A stretch of DNA of 64,000 bases, from the NCBI GenBank assembly GCA_029834535.1, contig JAQMWT010000010.1:145420-209419 (forward strand), read 5' to 3'. Both the position numbers and the translations under genes were made by a program. Shown one piece after another: positions 8,681-19,800 of this stretch (position 1 is the stretch's first letter; every line of letters starts with the position of its first letter). Origin of the DNA: Chrysophaeum taylorii. Taxonomy: Eukaryota; Sar; Pelagophyceae; Pelagomonadales; Pelagomonadaceae. Under the pieces are notes generated by a model. It did not search any database, was not told where the DNA came from, and was given only the letters and a program-made list of their open reading frames with translations.

Positions 8681-11600
8681 CATGTCGTGGTGGTGGCTTG
8701 TCGCCGGAAAACCTCGAGGGTGACGATGTCGTCGTCTCTCGCCTGGCGGCACGAGTTCGAGTCCTCGTCCTCGTCGTCGCCCTCGTCGTCGTCCTCGTCG
8801 TCGCCCTCGTCGTCGCCCTCGTCGTCGCCCTCGTCGTCGTCGGCTTGGACGACGCGGGGAGTCGACGCGACGCGCGGAGGACGGCGCCCCTCCGACTCGC
8901 TGTCGTCACGCCCCCCCTTCTTCTTCTTCTTCTTCTTCTCGTCGTCGTCGTCGTGTCTGCTATTCACGGGAAAGATAGGGCCGCAGGGAAGAAAGAGAAG
9001 AGTGCGAAGGGCGTAGACGAATGCGAAGAGCGGGAGAAAGGCGAGGATAATAAGTGGTGCGTTGGCGGTGATGGGCTTGATCGTGCCGGTGCGAATGAGC
9101 TGAGCGCCTGTAGAGTCGTCACTACGTATTCGAAGACACCCAACCAAAAAAATCAAAAGGATGACAAAAGAACAACGACGCACAGTAGAAGGTGGCACTC
9201 GAAGCGAACTGCGAAACGAGGGAGAGGGTGTTGTCGTCGTCGAAGACGAAGGGATGCATTTTCAAGCCCAGGATCATGAAGACGAGGCTCGTGACAAAAC
9301 CAATCGCGAGCTGGAAGGCCGAGCCGGGAAAGGCGATGGCGAGGACGGCGGTGAGCGAGACGCGGCGATAGGCCTCGACAACCTCCCAGTAGTAGCACCG
9401 AGGCTGGTAGTCGATCCACAAAAAACGCAACGAGACCGCGTCGTGGCCCTCGTCGGAGATGAAGCTACGGCGGTTCTCGTCGAGAATTCGCTGGTGGGTG
9501 GGCGAGTGCTTGACGACGTTGTAGAACGAAGGGCTCGATTTTTTGGAGCATCCCACAAAGGCCACCGAGGGTCTGATGATGCTGCTGCTGCAGTCGGTAC
9601 CACCAGCACCACCAGCACCACCACCAGAGACTTGGAGGGTCGACGACGACGACGACGACGCGTCGTCTTTTTGTTTCGAGAGCGAGCCCTTGAGGACGCG
9701 GCGGTGACGGACGAGGAGGGCGAGGTACGCGAGCGGGCAGCCGACCGGCCAGACCATGACCGCCGCGATGGCGTAGGGCGCGATGTTATGTCTCCAGCGC
9801 GAGCTCGTGCAGGAGATGGTGGGAACGATGCGGAGGAAGGAGTCGTCTCGGGTGCCCGGGCCCGTGTCTACGTCGTCGCAGACGAGCGCGGAGAACGACG
9901 CGAGGGAGGCGATCGGGAGCGTGAAGTGGACGAGGAGCAAAAAACTTTCCGTGTAGAAAAGGCGGAGCTTGCGCCTCTCGACGCAGGACGGCTGTTGTCT
10001 CGCCTTGGCCTGGTACACGAGGACGAGAAAGAGCGCGACGCCGACCGGCGACGCCGTCGTCGCGACGAGCACTCGCTCGAAGAAGGCGGCGCCGCTGATC
10101 TGATCGAGGCATTCCGAGGGGACGAGACCCAACAACGATAAGTTTGAAATCGACATCCAGACGAGGAGCCCGGCGTAGGTATTCGGGATTTCGAGATCGA
10201 GCGCGACCAACGGCAGGTTGGATATGATTTGGAAGAAGGACAGGATTGCCTTGATTTTCGTGATGACTTTGGACCACTTCGAGGCGCGCGGGTCGTATCG
10301 CCTCGACACCGCCTCGACGACGTGGCTCGCCGCCGAGCTGCCGGTCGTCTCGGCAAACGCCACGCAGAGCTTCGTACCCGTGTCGGAGCACGCGAGCCAG
10401 AGCACGAACGCGCAGAAAATGGTGCCCAAGAGGCCGTAGACGGCGAAGCCGAGTTTTCGGTGCTCTGATTTGCATCGCCGACATTTTCGGAGCCAGTCCG
10501 CGTAGAACCCCTGCTTGCAGACCTTGCAGAGCGCGCCCGCGTGTCCTTGGGCGCACGCGGCCGTCCCGACCCCAGAGCCGCCGGGGCACGCGCTCATCCT
10601 GTAGCACTCGTAGGCGACGACCGAGCGGCGGGTCGAGCGCCAATAGCCTTTCGCAAGTTCGAGCGTCGCGACGGTGCTGCCCGGCGTGTCGCAGTCGAAA
10701 TTATCTTTGCATTCCTTGCACGACGCGCCGTCGAGGTATTCCTCGGCGGGGCACACGCCGCACTTTAGGTCCTTGGCGTCCAGCACCTCGTTTTCCAAGC
10801 ACTCGCGGAGGTCAAAGGCGTACGGCAGGCGCGCCGACGCGAGCGATTCGAGCACCAGGTCGATGCTCGCGTTGACGCGCGACCCCGGAGCCTCCGTGAT
10901 GATCGTCTGGTCGAACACCGCGCGACCCTCTCGCACGAGGACTATCGAGTTTTCTACCGGCGAATTCGTGTGGATCATCGCGGCGAGCCCGTGGAGCGAC
11001 GTCACCAGCTGGCCGTAATAGTCGCGGACATCCACGATGATCGGCGATGTGATCGTCTCGCCGCTCGCGACGACCTGCTGGTTGCTATTCGACTCGAGAA
11101 AGAGCGCCGGCGTCGCGACGCTCGGGCCGTATTTCGCAGCGTTGCCGGAAACGCGGGCGATCGAGAGGAGCCTCGGCTCGACTTTGTTCCAGAACACCGC
11201 ACCGCCACCGCCGTCGGGCGCTTGGTTGTCCACGAGCCGTGTTGGACTGCGCGTCGTCGCGTTGTCGACGCGAAACCGCACGGCCTCGCTCTGCGTCCCG
11301 TTCTTCTTCCACGGTGGCGGAGGAATCTCGTAGACGGCGTCCCCGACGACGACAACCTGGACGTTTGCGCCGAAGAAGCGCTGACCCAGGGTGTCGACGA
11401 TCGTTGCATCGTACTCGCCGGGCACCAGGCACGTGGTCGACACCGCGACGGCTGCGGCGCGCCCAGTCGCGCGGTACACCTCGCGGTTCCCCGAGTCGGT
11501 CGCGACGACGACGCGCGCGTAGCGCTCCTCGAGTTCGTAGCACGCGCAGCCGTCGCACCTCGTCGGGTCCCCTAAAAAGCCATCGCTCTGGAGTGTCTCG

Positions 11601-14377
11601 CAGCCGACGCTCCAAGCGTCGCACGTCTGGACGCCTTCCTCGATGTTGGGCCACGGCACGACCCCACAGGTCGCCGTCGTCGAAGTCATGTCGACGACGA
11701 CGTCGACGTCGACGCATTCGTCTCCGCGATCCAAAGCGACGTCCGAGTCGTCGCCGAGGACCGCGATAGCGCCACCGTTAGCTCCGTCCAGGGCTTTGTT
11801 TGCGACGACATCCACGCCCCGCAGCTCGACCTTGGAGTCCTCGACGAAAAGAGCTCCTCCGTACGAGCCGCGCGCTTGATTTTCCGACAATACGCCCGCG
11901 ACGACGATCGCCTCGGACACGCGCACCACGGCGACGCCACCGCCGTCCGAGGCTGCGTTTCTCGAGATGTTGACATCCCGTAACACCACCGAGGCCGCCG
12001 TGTCAGCGCTCGCAAAGCCTCCCGTGCCCTCGAACGCCGTGTTCCCCGACGCCGACGACTCGTTGACTCTGAGCGACGCGAGGATGCCGACGAAGACGCC
12101 GCCCCCCGCCTGGACGGCGGAATTGAAGCTCCAGGTCGACCCGTAGATGCTTATTGACGACAGCATGTCCTGGTAGCAACCGCCACCCTGCTTGGACGCT
12201 GCGTTCGCAACGATGGCCGTGCCAAACAGGTGCGCTCGCGCACTCTCCACGACCGCGAGCGCTCCGCCGCGCGCGGCCAAATTCCGACCAAAAAAAGGCC
12301 GCCCTTCGCCGCGCGACGAGAGTACGAGACGTTGGGTGGCCGCGTGCTTTCCGACCTCGACGGTCAGCGACACCTCCTCTTCGTCGCGCATTTTTGCCGC
12401 TGTTGCTCCCGCCGCCGAGACGGCCGAGACGAAGACGGCGCCGCCCGACCACCCCGCCGAGTCGCCCGAGACGGCGTAGACGTCGTGCTCCGCAGCAGCG
12501 CGGAGGCAAGCGACGCGCGGCTCGGGAGTCGTACCAAGGTCGACCTCGCCGGCCCCGAACATCTCGAGCGAGGCGCCGCGCTCGTCGCGCGACAGCCGAT
12601 CGGCGCCGCCGACGACGACGACGCGCGCCTCGGCGACGACCGTCGCGCCGACCGTCGTTTCGGCCGATGCTTCCGAAAAATCGAGGCGTGTCTCGACCCA
12701 TCGGCAAGCGTCCGACGACGCGTAGACTCGTGCGTCGGCGCCTGCGACGTCGACGCCGCCGCCGCTCGTGCCGCAATTGTTCTCGACCACTCGGACTCCG
12801 CCCTCGAGCGCCGCGACGCCCTGCTCGCGCACGGCGACGCCGCCGCCCGCGCCGCCGGCCGCGTTCCCCGACACGACAGTCCCCGACGTCAGGTAGACCT
12901 GCCCGAGCACCAGCAGGCCGCCGGCCTCGCCCGCTGCCGTGTTGTTTGCCACGACGACCTCGCCCGAAAACGACGCCTCGGCCGAGTTGCCCACGAGCAC
13001 GGCGCCTCCCGAACCACCGGCGACGTTCCCTACGATGCGAGTCCCCGCGCCCAACACGAGGACACTCCCCGCGTCGAGCTCGACAGCCCCGGTGTCGCCG
13101 TCGGTCGAGCACCCAGTGATCGAACCGAACGACGAAATCTCCAGCGCTCCCAGCAATCCGACTTTACCGGCGCCTCGTTCGTTGCGCGCGTAGCACGACT
13201 CGATTCTGCCGCCGCCGCGCAGGTACATCGTCGTCCAAGTCCACAAGTTGAAGGCACCCGAGTGGATTCCAGCTCGGCATCGCGCGATGCGCCCGGTCAC
13301 CTCGACGACGGATCTCGTCCACGCGACCAGCCCGCCGCCGGCAATCGTCGCCGCGCAGTCCTCGATAGCACCAACGATCCACACTGTTGCGCCGACGTAC
13401 GTCCTCAACCCCCCACCAAACACCGCCGTGCACCGCCGAATCGTGCCGCGCAACACGACAAGCGTGTAGTCTTCCGCGACCACGCCGCCGCCAAAGTACG
13501 CGTCCGAGTCCGCGACCGACGCTTTCTCTCCTATCTCGAGCTCTCCGCGACTCGCGAGACTCAACGCGCCGCCGCGTGTTGCAGAGCACGTCGAGATTAC
13601 CGACCGGTCTTCGATCTCGGCCCGACGGCTGACATACAGCCCACCGCCAGCGATGGCGGTGCAACCCTCGATCCGCGCGCCCCCTCGAAGAGCTACCGAG
13701 CCGCCCGCGAACGCGCCGCCGCCCTTCCGCCCGGCCGCGCTCGCGAAAACCCGGCTCGATATCAAGGTGATGTTGCTCCCGGACCAGCCGGCGATCGCGC
13801 CGCCAAAATATACAGCCGTGCATGCCTCGAACGTCACGTTGACGGCCACGAGCGACGCGTTCGCGTGGACGACCGCGCATCCTCCGACATCCGCCGTGCC
13901 CCCCGTCAGAATCAGGTTTTCCAACGTCGCGTCCTGTTGCACGCTCAAGAGTCGAGTGCTGCCGACGGCCTTGAGTTTCGTCATCCCTGTGATCGAGGCG
14001 CGCGTCTCAACCTCGATTGCCGATCGGACGTCCAGCGACGCTGCTCGCACGGAAGCGCACACGGCCGACGCCGACGACGACGCCGCCGTGAATGCGACCG
14101 ACAGCTCCGCTTCGGTGCTGATGACGATGCTCGCGCACGACGTGCCCGACGACGAACCCTTGCGCACCGAACACCGCCGGCAGCCGCGGCAGTCGCAGGC
14201 GCTTTCCTCCCACAACACCCTGTCCTCGAGCTCGCTGCACGTCGTGCCGAGCCGCTCGACCTGATCTTCGCACGTCGTGTTGCTGCGCAAACACGTCGCG
14301 GGACACGTCTCGTTCGCTTGGGCCGCCGCTACCGTGGCGATCACCACCATCTTCACGATTGTCTTATTGACCCACAT
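8680..14377 (-). CDS. Secreted Pmp-like beta-helix protein with Cys-rich module and multi-TM C-terminus
   Basis: Exons (minus) 14377-9184 and 9107-8680, joined over a 76-nt intron; predicted 1873 aa. Residues 1-21 form a signal peptide. After a Cys-rich linker come repeated GGA(I/F/L) and GGG(L/V) turns (~110-900), as in polymorphic outer-membrane-protein/parallel beta-helix repeats. A Cys-rich segment (~1188-1300, with CGVCPAEEYLDG and KGYWRS) follows, and then 7-8 hydrophobic segments starting near 1303 and ending after the intron. The architecture resembles large algal surface proteins. I add the second exon because, without it, the first frame ends in a non-hydrophobic nonsense tail; after splicing FYCAQLIRTG leads into a good membrane segment (PLIILAFLPLFAFVYAL). 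The C-terminal tail is Asp/Lys/Glu-rich with an (E/D)-rich repeat. Likely role is surface adhesion or sensing; unproven. The exon junction is the least certain part. Confidence 0.75.
9108..9183 (-). other. Inferred 76-nt intron in the Pmp-like gene
   Basis: Minus-strand GT at 9183-9182 and AG at 9109-9108. Splicing joins the frame of the long first exon (phase 1) to a downstream frame that encodes a hydrophobic segment and an acidic tail. Length is in the range of the two LSm11 introns. Confidence 0.55.
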
Positions 14378-14380
14378 CGA

Positions 14381-14758
14381 TCAAGTCTTTTTTTTAACGC
14401 TCTCTTCTCGGCCGGGCGGCGTGGAAATCTCGTATGCCACGTGGTACATCATCCTACGTATCCGTATTTTTGTTGTATAACTCATACCACCTGACTTTCG
14501 TAATAATGTTACATACAATAATACACTTTTGTTTGTACAAAAGCGCGTTTGCGCATAAACCAGGTTTCTTCGAGCAAAACTGCAGATCGACCGCCCCACC
14601 AACGCCGCTTTGCCACTTTCGAGTACGCCTCAAACGGCGTCGATCGGCATCTGGAGACCTGGAAAGTAAATGTCCCGATTAGCGAGGTTTTGGGCAGCGG
14701 AGACGTCTTGGGTCACTAGGTTTTTCGAGGGCAAGACCATCGAGTTTTCGCGGTTCTC
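14381..14758. other. Intergenic spacer, nothing recognised
   Basis: Upstream of the Pmp-like gene. AT-richer than the coding flanks. Only short ORFs with no family resemblance; presumably contains the promoter of the minus-strand gene. Confidence 0.5.
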
Positions 14759-15013
14759 TTGATGCCGATATCGATAGCCCTTAGTCGGCTTTGGGGGGGC
14801 TTGGTTCGTCAGAACAACCAACACACGTGGGATGACGACGATCTTCAGTTTTCTCTTCTGGAAGCTTTTTCGTCCGTTTTGGGCGCACGTTGTGTACTCA
14901 GAAAGAACACGCAACGGACCGATTTTACCTCATCATTTCACACAAAATGGAGAAGAGTTGCGGTGCTGCATTTGACGCCTGACGCGCCGTCCGAGCGCGT
15001 CCGGACAGTTTCG

Positions 15014-15544
15014 ATGCATCTACGCAGCCTGGTGGCTCTCGTCATCCTGGCTGCAGTCGGAGGTGAAGAGACGGTGTACACCAGACAAACCGTGCTCTTC
15101 TGGCCACCCAAGGCACGGGAGTACTCTTTTGACCCACTCCCGCAGGGCGTGCGACAGTACTCGAAGTCGCACAAGCACGCGGGGAAGTACTTCGCGTGCT
15201 TTGACTACCACGAGCGAGGGCTGGAGCGAGGAAGGACCGAGGTCGTCAAGGTGGGTGTCTACGACGACACTGTCGCGGAAGCCGTAAAATGCGCGTCAAA
15301 AAGCATCGCCTCGCACGTGAGCTCAAGGCCAACGCTGCCGGTCGCAAGAAGAAAACCAAAGAGGCCGAGGCGGGCTCCGGTGCCGGTTCGCCAGCGAAGA
15401 AGAAGGCGCGCGCGGCCGCGGCGGTTTCACTCGGAACTCCCACCGGGCCTCGCCGCAGTTCTAGTTGCGTATAGTTCGCTCGACCGCACCAGTCCAAGTA
15501 GAATCACGACGGATCCTGGCGAACTGCACCGACTTCAAGGATGA
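15014..15544 (+). CDS. Hypothetical protein with possible signal peptide
   Basis: ATG at 15014 starts MHLRSLVALVILAAVGG, a plausible signal peptide, followed by ~75 residues of ordinary composition (YFACFDYHERG, VGVYDDTVAEAVK) and then an Arg/Pro-rich tail that looks out of frame. At 15289 another frame gives a basic Lys/Ala-rich peptide (MRVKKHRLARELKAN), so an intron or frameshift may lie around 15250-15300. I do not recognise a family. The open frame also extends upstream of 15014 without good coding character. It may be a real small gene or a broken copy. Confidence 0.35.
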   Translation: MHLRSLVALVILAAVGGEETVYTRQTVLFWPPKAREYSFDPLPQGVRQYSKSHKHAGKYFACFDYHERGLERGRTEVVKVGVYDDTVAEAVKCASKSIASHVSSRPTLPVARRKPKRPRRAPVPVRQRRRRRARPRRFHSELPPGLAAVLVAYSSLDRTSPSRITTDPGELHRLQG

Positions 15545-15965
15545 AAAGAATATCCTCCAACACCTCGTCGAGGACCGCGGCCACCTCCTTCTCTTATCCC
15601 CGAAGTACCATCCCGAGCTCGCCGGTGACGGCGTCGAGTACGGGCGGGGCATGTCCGAGCAGTACTTCCGTCGCCACAACGTCGGCACTGCGGCGCAGAT
15701 GACTGCCAACCAACTCACCGTCATCATCTTCGAGTCTATTGACTCTGCCAACCTGCCTCTCGCTCGCCTCATATGCGCTACTCGGGGATAAAAGGAGCGC
15801 GAGTACGAGCTCGCGTACGCCAGCGAGAACCAAGTTTGCGCCGAAATGGACTACACCGCCATCGAGGCCGCCAAACACACTCAGAAACTCCGCCGGGAAC
15901 ACCACGCGCATCGCTCTATCCCCCAAAGTGAGCTTACTCGCCTCGACGAGGCGGAAACATGAGCA
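15500..15965 (+). pseudogene. Remnant of a DDE-superfamily transposase, C-terminal part
   Basis: The peptide CTDFKDEKNILQHLVEDRGH followed by LLLLSPKYHPEL...EYGRG...RRHN fits the end of the catalytic core of DDE-type transposases common in fungi and algae (pattern: PDF..EKS.L...V...GH....PKFHCELN.IEY.WG..K...R). The catalytic-glutamate region is altered (PELAGDGVEYGRG instead of CELNxIEYxWG). After a stop (15789-15791) a second frame gives the helical tail (REYELAYASENQVC ... KLRREHHAHRS). No intact ORF or inverted repeats are visible. Confidence 0.5.
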
Positions 15966-16325
15966 TGTCACGTCTTAGTACACATCTGCCGCGTTTTATG
16001 ATGTCACAGACCGTCACTTTCTCGACGAGGGTGATCGGGACGGCACGTTGACTGTCCCGCGCACGCGAATCCGCTTCGAAATCGGATGGTATAGAGGAGT
16101 TGTGTCCTGCGAAAAACCTCCCGAAGTCGCAAAATCGCCGCCCCGGTCGGGAAAAAACGATATCCCCGCGTTAACAGGTCCGCCGAACCCCATTCGAATC
16201 TTCACGGGCAGCCCAAGACACCCCTTCTGGCGACTCTGTCGGCCCCTCTTGTCCGGCCGATACCAACCTTGACCCTTACCCTTTTTCCTCTCTTCTCCCC
16301 TGTTCTTCTCTAATAACGTCATCAT

Positions 16326-17117
16326 ATGAAACCAATGGAAGCAAACGCTCCGCCCCATCTACTAGATCAACCACACCAACTCGTGGAAGATTCCACTTCC
16401 TCGAAGGTTATGGGCACCTCCGCTTATGGAGGCCCTCACCGCGAAGTGGGAGGACGATCGACACCTGCGCTCTCAGGCCGATGCACACAATCCGGCAATA
16501 GGTGTTCCGGAGTCAACCGGTCAAATCCTTGCGTCACGAACGACAACCCAAGTTCCGACATCTCGAAGATCAAGATGCCACCTTCCTCTGAGGACGTCGA
16601 TCCGCCTCCTCCGCACACCGCTCCGCCTTACCTCGATGTTCAAACAATCGACGCCTGCATCGCCCTTGTTGCGACTTGGCGCGCGGAGCTTGCCCTCGAC
16701 CGCGCCGCTCGCGACGCCCGTGAAGCATCCGCTGCCGGCAAAGTGGCTGACGCCATTAACGCCTCTGTTGCGGCCAAAGTGCGAAGCGCGCTCTCGACGA
16801 CCGCGACGCTCTCTTAGCCTCGCGTGCGGCTGACCATGCCAAGTGTGCTCTCCGTGACGCCAGTAGCGCTTCTGATGCGGCACTCCGCGCCAAACGTGCC
16901 CTTCTCCGCGCCGCTTGCCGCGACGTCCGCAAACAAAGCCTCTGCTGCGACCGACCGTGCTCTTCGTGACGCCCGCAAAGCGTCAGTTGCGGCCAAACGA
17001 GCCCTCGCCCGCGCCGCTCGTCGCGACGCCCGTGAAGCTTCCGCTGCAGCCAAAGTGGCGGACTCCGTCAATCCTACTGTAGTCGCCGCCATGCCACCCA
17101 GGGCTCACCAGCGGTAG
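16326..17117 (+). pseudogene. Ala/Arg-rich internally repeated coding remnant
   Basis: Two overlapping frames (16326-16817 and 16824-17117) encode repeats of the type RAARDAREASAAxKVADxxN. The first frame begins with ~110 unremarkable residues. A one-base shift near 16820 breaks the frame. The DNA is internally repetitive (GCGACGCCCGTGAAG and similar). No known family. It could be a helical repeat protein gene that decayed, or simply expanded GC-rich repeats. Confidence 0.35.
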
Positions 17118-17250
17118 CGTTGAGTATGGTCGAGGCCAGTCAAAGCATAATACCGGTACGGAAATTAAAATAGCGCGCCAACAACGTGAGCCTGTCTTCG
17201 CTCGCACGCTCCCGCTACAAAACTCTAGTTCACGGCTCCGAGAACCACCG

Positions 17251-17510
17251 ACCCACCGAGTTATAGCTCGACCCACCGAGTTATAGCTCGACCCACCGAG
17301 CTATAGCTCGACCCACCGAGTTATAGCTCGACCCACCGAGTTATAGCTCGACCCACCGAGTTATAGCTCGACCCACCGAGCTATAGCTCGACCCACCGAG
17401 TTATAGCTCGATCCACCGAGTTATAGCTCGACCCACCGAGCTATAGCTCGACCCACCGAGTTATAGCTCGACCCACCGAGTTATAGCTCGACCCACCGAG
17501 TTATAGCTCG
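17251..17510. repeat. 20-bp minisatellite, 13 units
   Basis: Unit acccaccgagttatagctcg in exact head-to-tail phase over 260 bp. The only variation is T or C at the first base of the second half in some units and one A/T-type change. Each unit contains GAG(T/C)TATAGCTC, which is close to self-complementary. Confidence 0.97.
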
Positions 17511-17624
17511 TTCACGGGCGTTATAGGCGCCAGCCGCGCCAAAATCGAACGACAGGGAGTTCACTCGTTCACGGACGTTATAGCCGCCAGCCGCGCCAAA
17601 ATCGAACGACAGGGAGTTCACTCG
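17511..17624. repeat. 57-bp direct repeat, two units
   Basis: Units 17511-17567 and 17568-17624 differ at only a couple of positions. They immediately follow the 20-bp minisatellite; a third unit starts (TTCACGGGCG) but is not completed. Confidence 0.9.
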
Positions 17625-17751
17625 TTCACGGGCGCACACACACTCTCCTCTATTCGCGCAATCTTCGCGTCATGTCTATCCGCGGTATCCTTGTGGAAGA
17701 CACAATATTGTCAAAACTAGCACACGTAACACGCGAGGCACAACATCGAGC

Positions 17752-18060
17752 ACGTCCTTCTCGCTGGGATTCTCTTATCGGGCAAAACGTGAGCACGCTA
17801 CCACCCACGTCCTTCTCGCTGGGATTTTCTTATCGGGCAAAACATGTGCATACACGCCCTTCTCGCTGGGATTCTCTTATTGGGCAAAACATGTAGACGC
17901 AACATGTGTATATGCGCATGTGCATGCCACCATTCTGGACATACACGCCCTTCTCGCTGGGATTCTCTTATTGGGCAAAACATGTAGACGCAACATGTGT
18001 ATATATACGCAACATGTGTATATATATGCGCATGTGCATGCCACCATTCTGGACACTACC
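17752..18060. repeat. Interspersed ~38-bp repeats with CTCGCTGGGATT core
   Basis: Four copies of (C)CCTTCTCGCTGGGATT(C/T)TCTTAT(C/T)GGGCAAAAC at about 17757, 17810, 17857 and 17948. The last two lie in a longer duplicated unit containing CGCAACATGTGTATAT and CATGCCACCATTCTGGAC. No coding potential is supported. Confidence 0.85.
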
Positions 18061-18084
18061 TCCCTGCTCAAGAACCCAGTCGCT

Positions 18085-18192
18085 TCCGAATCCGGGACTC
18101 GAACCCGAGTCTCTCGGGATCATTAGCATGGTCTAGAAATTGGACCGCGTGCCATGAAAGCCGAGTATGATGACCGCCTTTACCAATTCGGA
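18085..18192 (-). tRNA. tRNA-Glu(UUC) with 36-nt intron
   Basis: 108 nt. Acceptor stem TCCGAAT/ATTCGGA, anticodon stem CTCGG/CCGAG with loop CTTTCA..C (anticodon TTC), T arm ACTCGGGTTCGAGTCCCGG. The intron sits one base 3' of the anticodon, the canonical nuclear position, and runs from TGGCACG to AATGAT. The mature length of 72 nt is normal. A second gene lies 18 bp away in the same orientation. Confidence 0.9.
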
Positions 18193-18210
18193 TGAAGCAC
18201 CATCGAAGAT

Positions 18211-18316
18211 TCCGAATCCGGGACTCGAACCCGAGTCTCTCGGGTTCAACGGCGTGCAGGATTCGAACTCTGCAGTCTTGAAAGCCGAGTATGATAACCG
18301 CCTACACCAATTCGGA
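18211..18316 (-). tRNA. tRNA-Glu(UUC) with 34-nt intron
   Basis: 106 nt. Same stems and T arm as its neighbour; D arm GTGTAGGCGGTTATCAT; intron (AGACTGCAG...GTTGAA) at the canonical position 37/38. The intron sequences of the two genes differ while the exons are nearly identical, so this is a duplication with free drift in the intron. Confidence 0.9.
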
Positions 18317-18731
18317 ACATACCCGTAACCCGCACACACAACCCTGTGATGAAATGGAAGCAGAAATGTTGTTAATAACTACGCACGCAGGCAAGTAAGT
18401 AGGACGTACGCACGCTGCCGGCGGACGAATGTGGGACGAAGTCCCAAGAATCAGGGTTTAGGCTCAGTTATTCGTCGCGAGCCAGACCGTGTTTACCGCC
18501 GATTGACGCAAGAACATCACTCACAACCTCATCTTGAGTGATTAGGATCCGATGCGATTGCATAAAAGTACCTCGTATGCATTGTCAGCTATGCGTTGTT
18601 CCGCTCCTCGTTGTGCTTCTCGATTTTAATGAAAGCAAGGTCGTTCATTTTCGCGTGGCGGAGTCGGTCGTGGTCGTGGCAGCCGCTCGCACCAGCGCCA
18701 CACGAACACCCCCTCACCATGTTTTATCAAC

Positions 18732-19360
18732 ATGGTGGGCGACATCGCAGACTATGTCCACGACCCGCGCTGGCTCTTCCAGCGAGATATTCTCGCGCCC
18801 CGTCGAAACGATGTTGTCGATTATGTCAACGCGCGCGCGACCGCGGCCTTTCGCTGGGACGAGTCGACGGAGTTCTTTTCGGCCGATGAGGTTGGATCGG
18901 AAGACGACGCCTAGCTCTTTCCAGTCGAGTTTCTTAACTCCCTGACAATCACCGGCGTGCCAACTTTGACCACGAGCTTAAACATCTTCGCAATCGCGAC
19001 CCGTCGCACGGCCACCGCAACGGCACCAGATACATCATCGATCGTATCGTCTCGTCTCGCCGAGGCTCCTCCTACTCGCCTATTGGGTGAACGGCGAGGA
19101 AAAAAAAAAGTCGTGATCCCGCGCGTCGCCCTCACCGCGAAGCGGGGCTTGCTCCCCTTCGAGCTTCGCCGACGCCAGTTTTACCCGCCTTCGCCATAAT
19201 GATCAACAAGAGGCAGCGCCAGACGCCCCGCAAGGTCGGCGTCTTGCCCAAGCCCGTCTCCAGCCACGGCCAGCTCGACGTGGCTCTCGGCCGAGTCGGG
19301 AAGCCCGAGGATATCGTCTTCTGGGTCGACGACTCCACCCTACCCCGCATGTGCTGCACG
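18732..19360 (+). pseudogene. Helitron/PIF1-type helicase C-terminal remnant (copy H2)
   Basis: Translated in pieces it shows, in order, the end of a Helitron-encoded PIF1-like helicase: WLFQRDILAPRRNDVVDYVN and FFSADEV; then FPVEFLNSLTITGVP; then an RxTATAPDTSSIV-type segment corresponding to the NLDPxxGxCNGTR region in another frame; GERRGKKKVVIPRVALT; LPFELRRRQF; MINKRQRQTP.KVGV (motif V/VI region INKSQGQTL) and HGQLDVALGRVGKPEDI. At least four frame changes are present. It is the best-preserved of the helicase relics here, and its order and spacing identify the degraded copies at 24.3, 60.4 and 63.4 kb. No Rep nuclease domain is seen. Confidence 0.7.
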
Positions 19361-19559
19361 ATACCGACACCCCCCCCCGCGTTTACACGCGCAGTGTCGT
19401 CTACGGCGAGCTCCTCGGGTAGCCGCCCTCTCTCCCGCAGCAGGGTCGTCGGGCGCAGTGCCCAGCAGGCCGCAGCACCGACTCATGTGTGTTGAACAGA
19501 GAACGAAGATGCGGAACACCCTGAAAAGACGAGCGTTTGCGAGGGATCGGGTCGAGTGA

Positions 19560-19800
19560 GCGCAGAACGAAAGGCGGCGTTTAAGATTATGCACCAAGTG
19601 AACGGGCGGGGCCCGTCCTATCTTCGCCTGCCCCACGACTCGGCGATGACCCTGGCTAGGCCCCGCATACCTATCTACGCCTGTCAGGCACATCCCTCCA
19701 ACCCCGCAAAACCACACACATCCTTCGTGCGCCACACACAGCCCCACCCCTCTTAGCAGTCGACCTTAAAAGACTAAACAAACAGAATATCTGATATGGG
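19560..19800. repeat. Tail segment of Helitron-like repeat H2
   Basis: GGGGCCCGTCCTATCTTCGC, then CGCCTGTCAGGCACATCCCT and CTCTTAGCAGTCGACCTTAA, the same order as in the tails of copies H1, H3, H5, H8. The CAGA run is reduced to a few units (AAACAAACAG). Confidence 0.7.

Noticed and set aside
8680-9107. Separate small acidic membrane protein gene on the minus strand
   Set aside because: The open frame upstream of 9107 begins without a convincing ATG, and splicing it to the Pmp-like gene gives a coherent last TM segment and tail.
9122-9183. Unspliced C-terminus of the Pmp-like gene (FFCHPFDFFGWVSSNT)
   Set aside because: It interrupts the TM pattern and is bounded by good GT/AG sites; treated as intron.
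12230-14494. 754-codon plus-strand ORF opposite the Pmp-like gene
   Set aside because: Antisense shadow of a GC-rich gene; composition is Arg/Ala/Asp-rich and it has no domain, whereas the minus frame shows signal peptide, repeats and TM segments.
17251-18060. CRISPR-like array
   Set aside because: The 20-bp array has no spacers, and the ~38-bp repeats are few and irregularly spaced. The genome is eukaryotic.
18596-18889. Plus-strand ORFs in other frames over the Helitron helicase relic
   Set aside because: They do not show the helicase motifs; the relic is explained by the frame starting at 18732.
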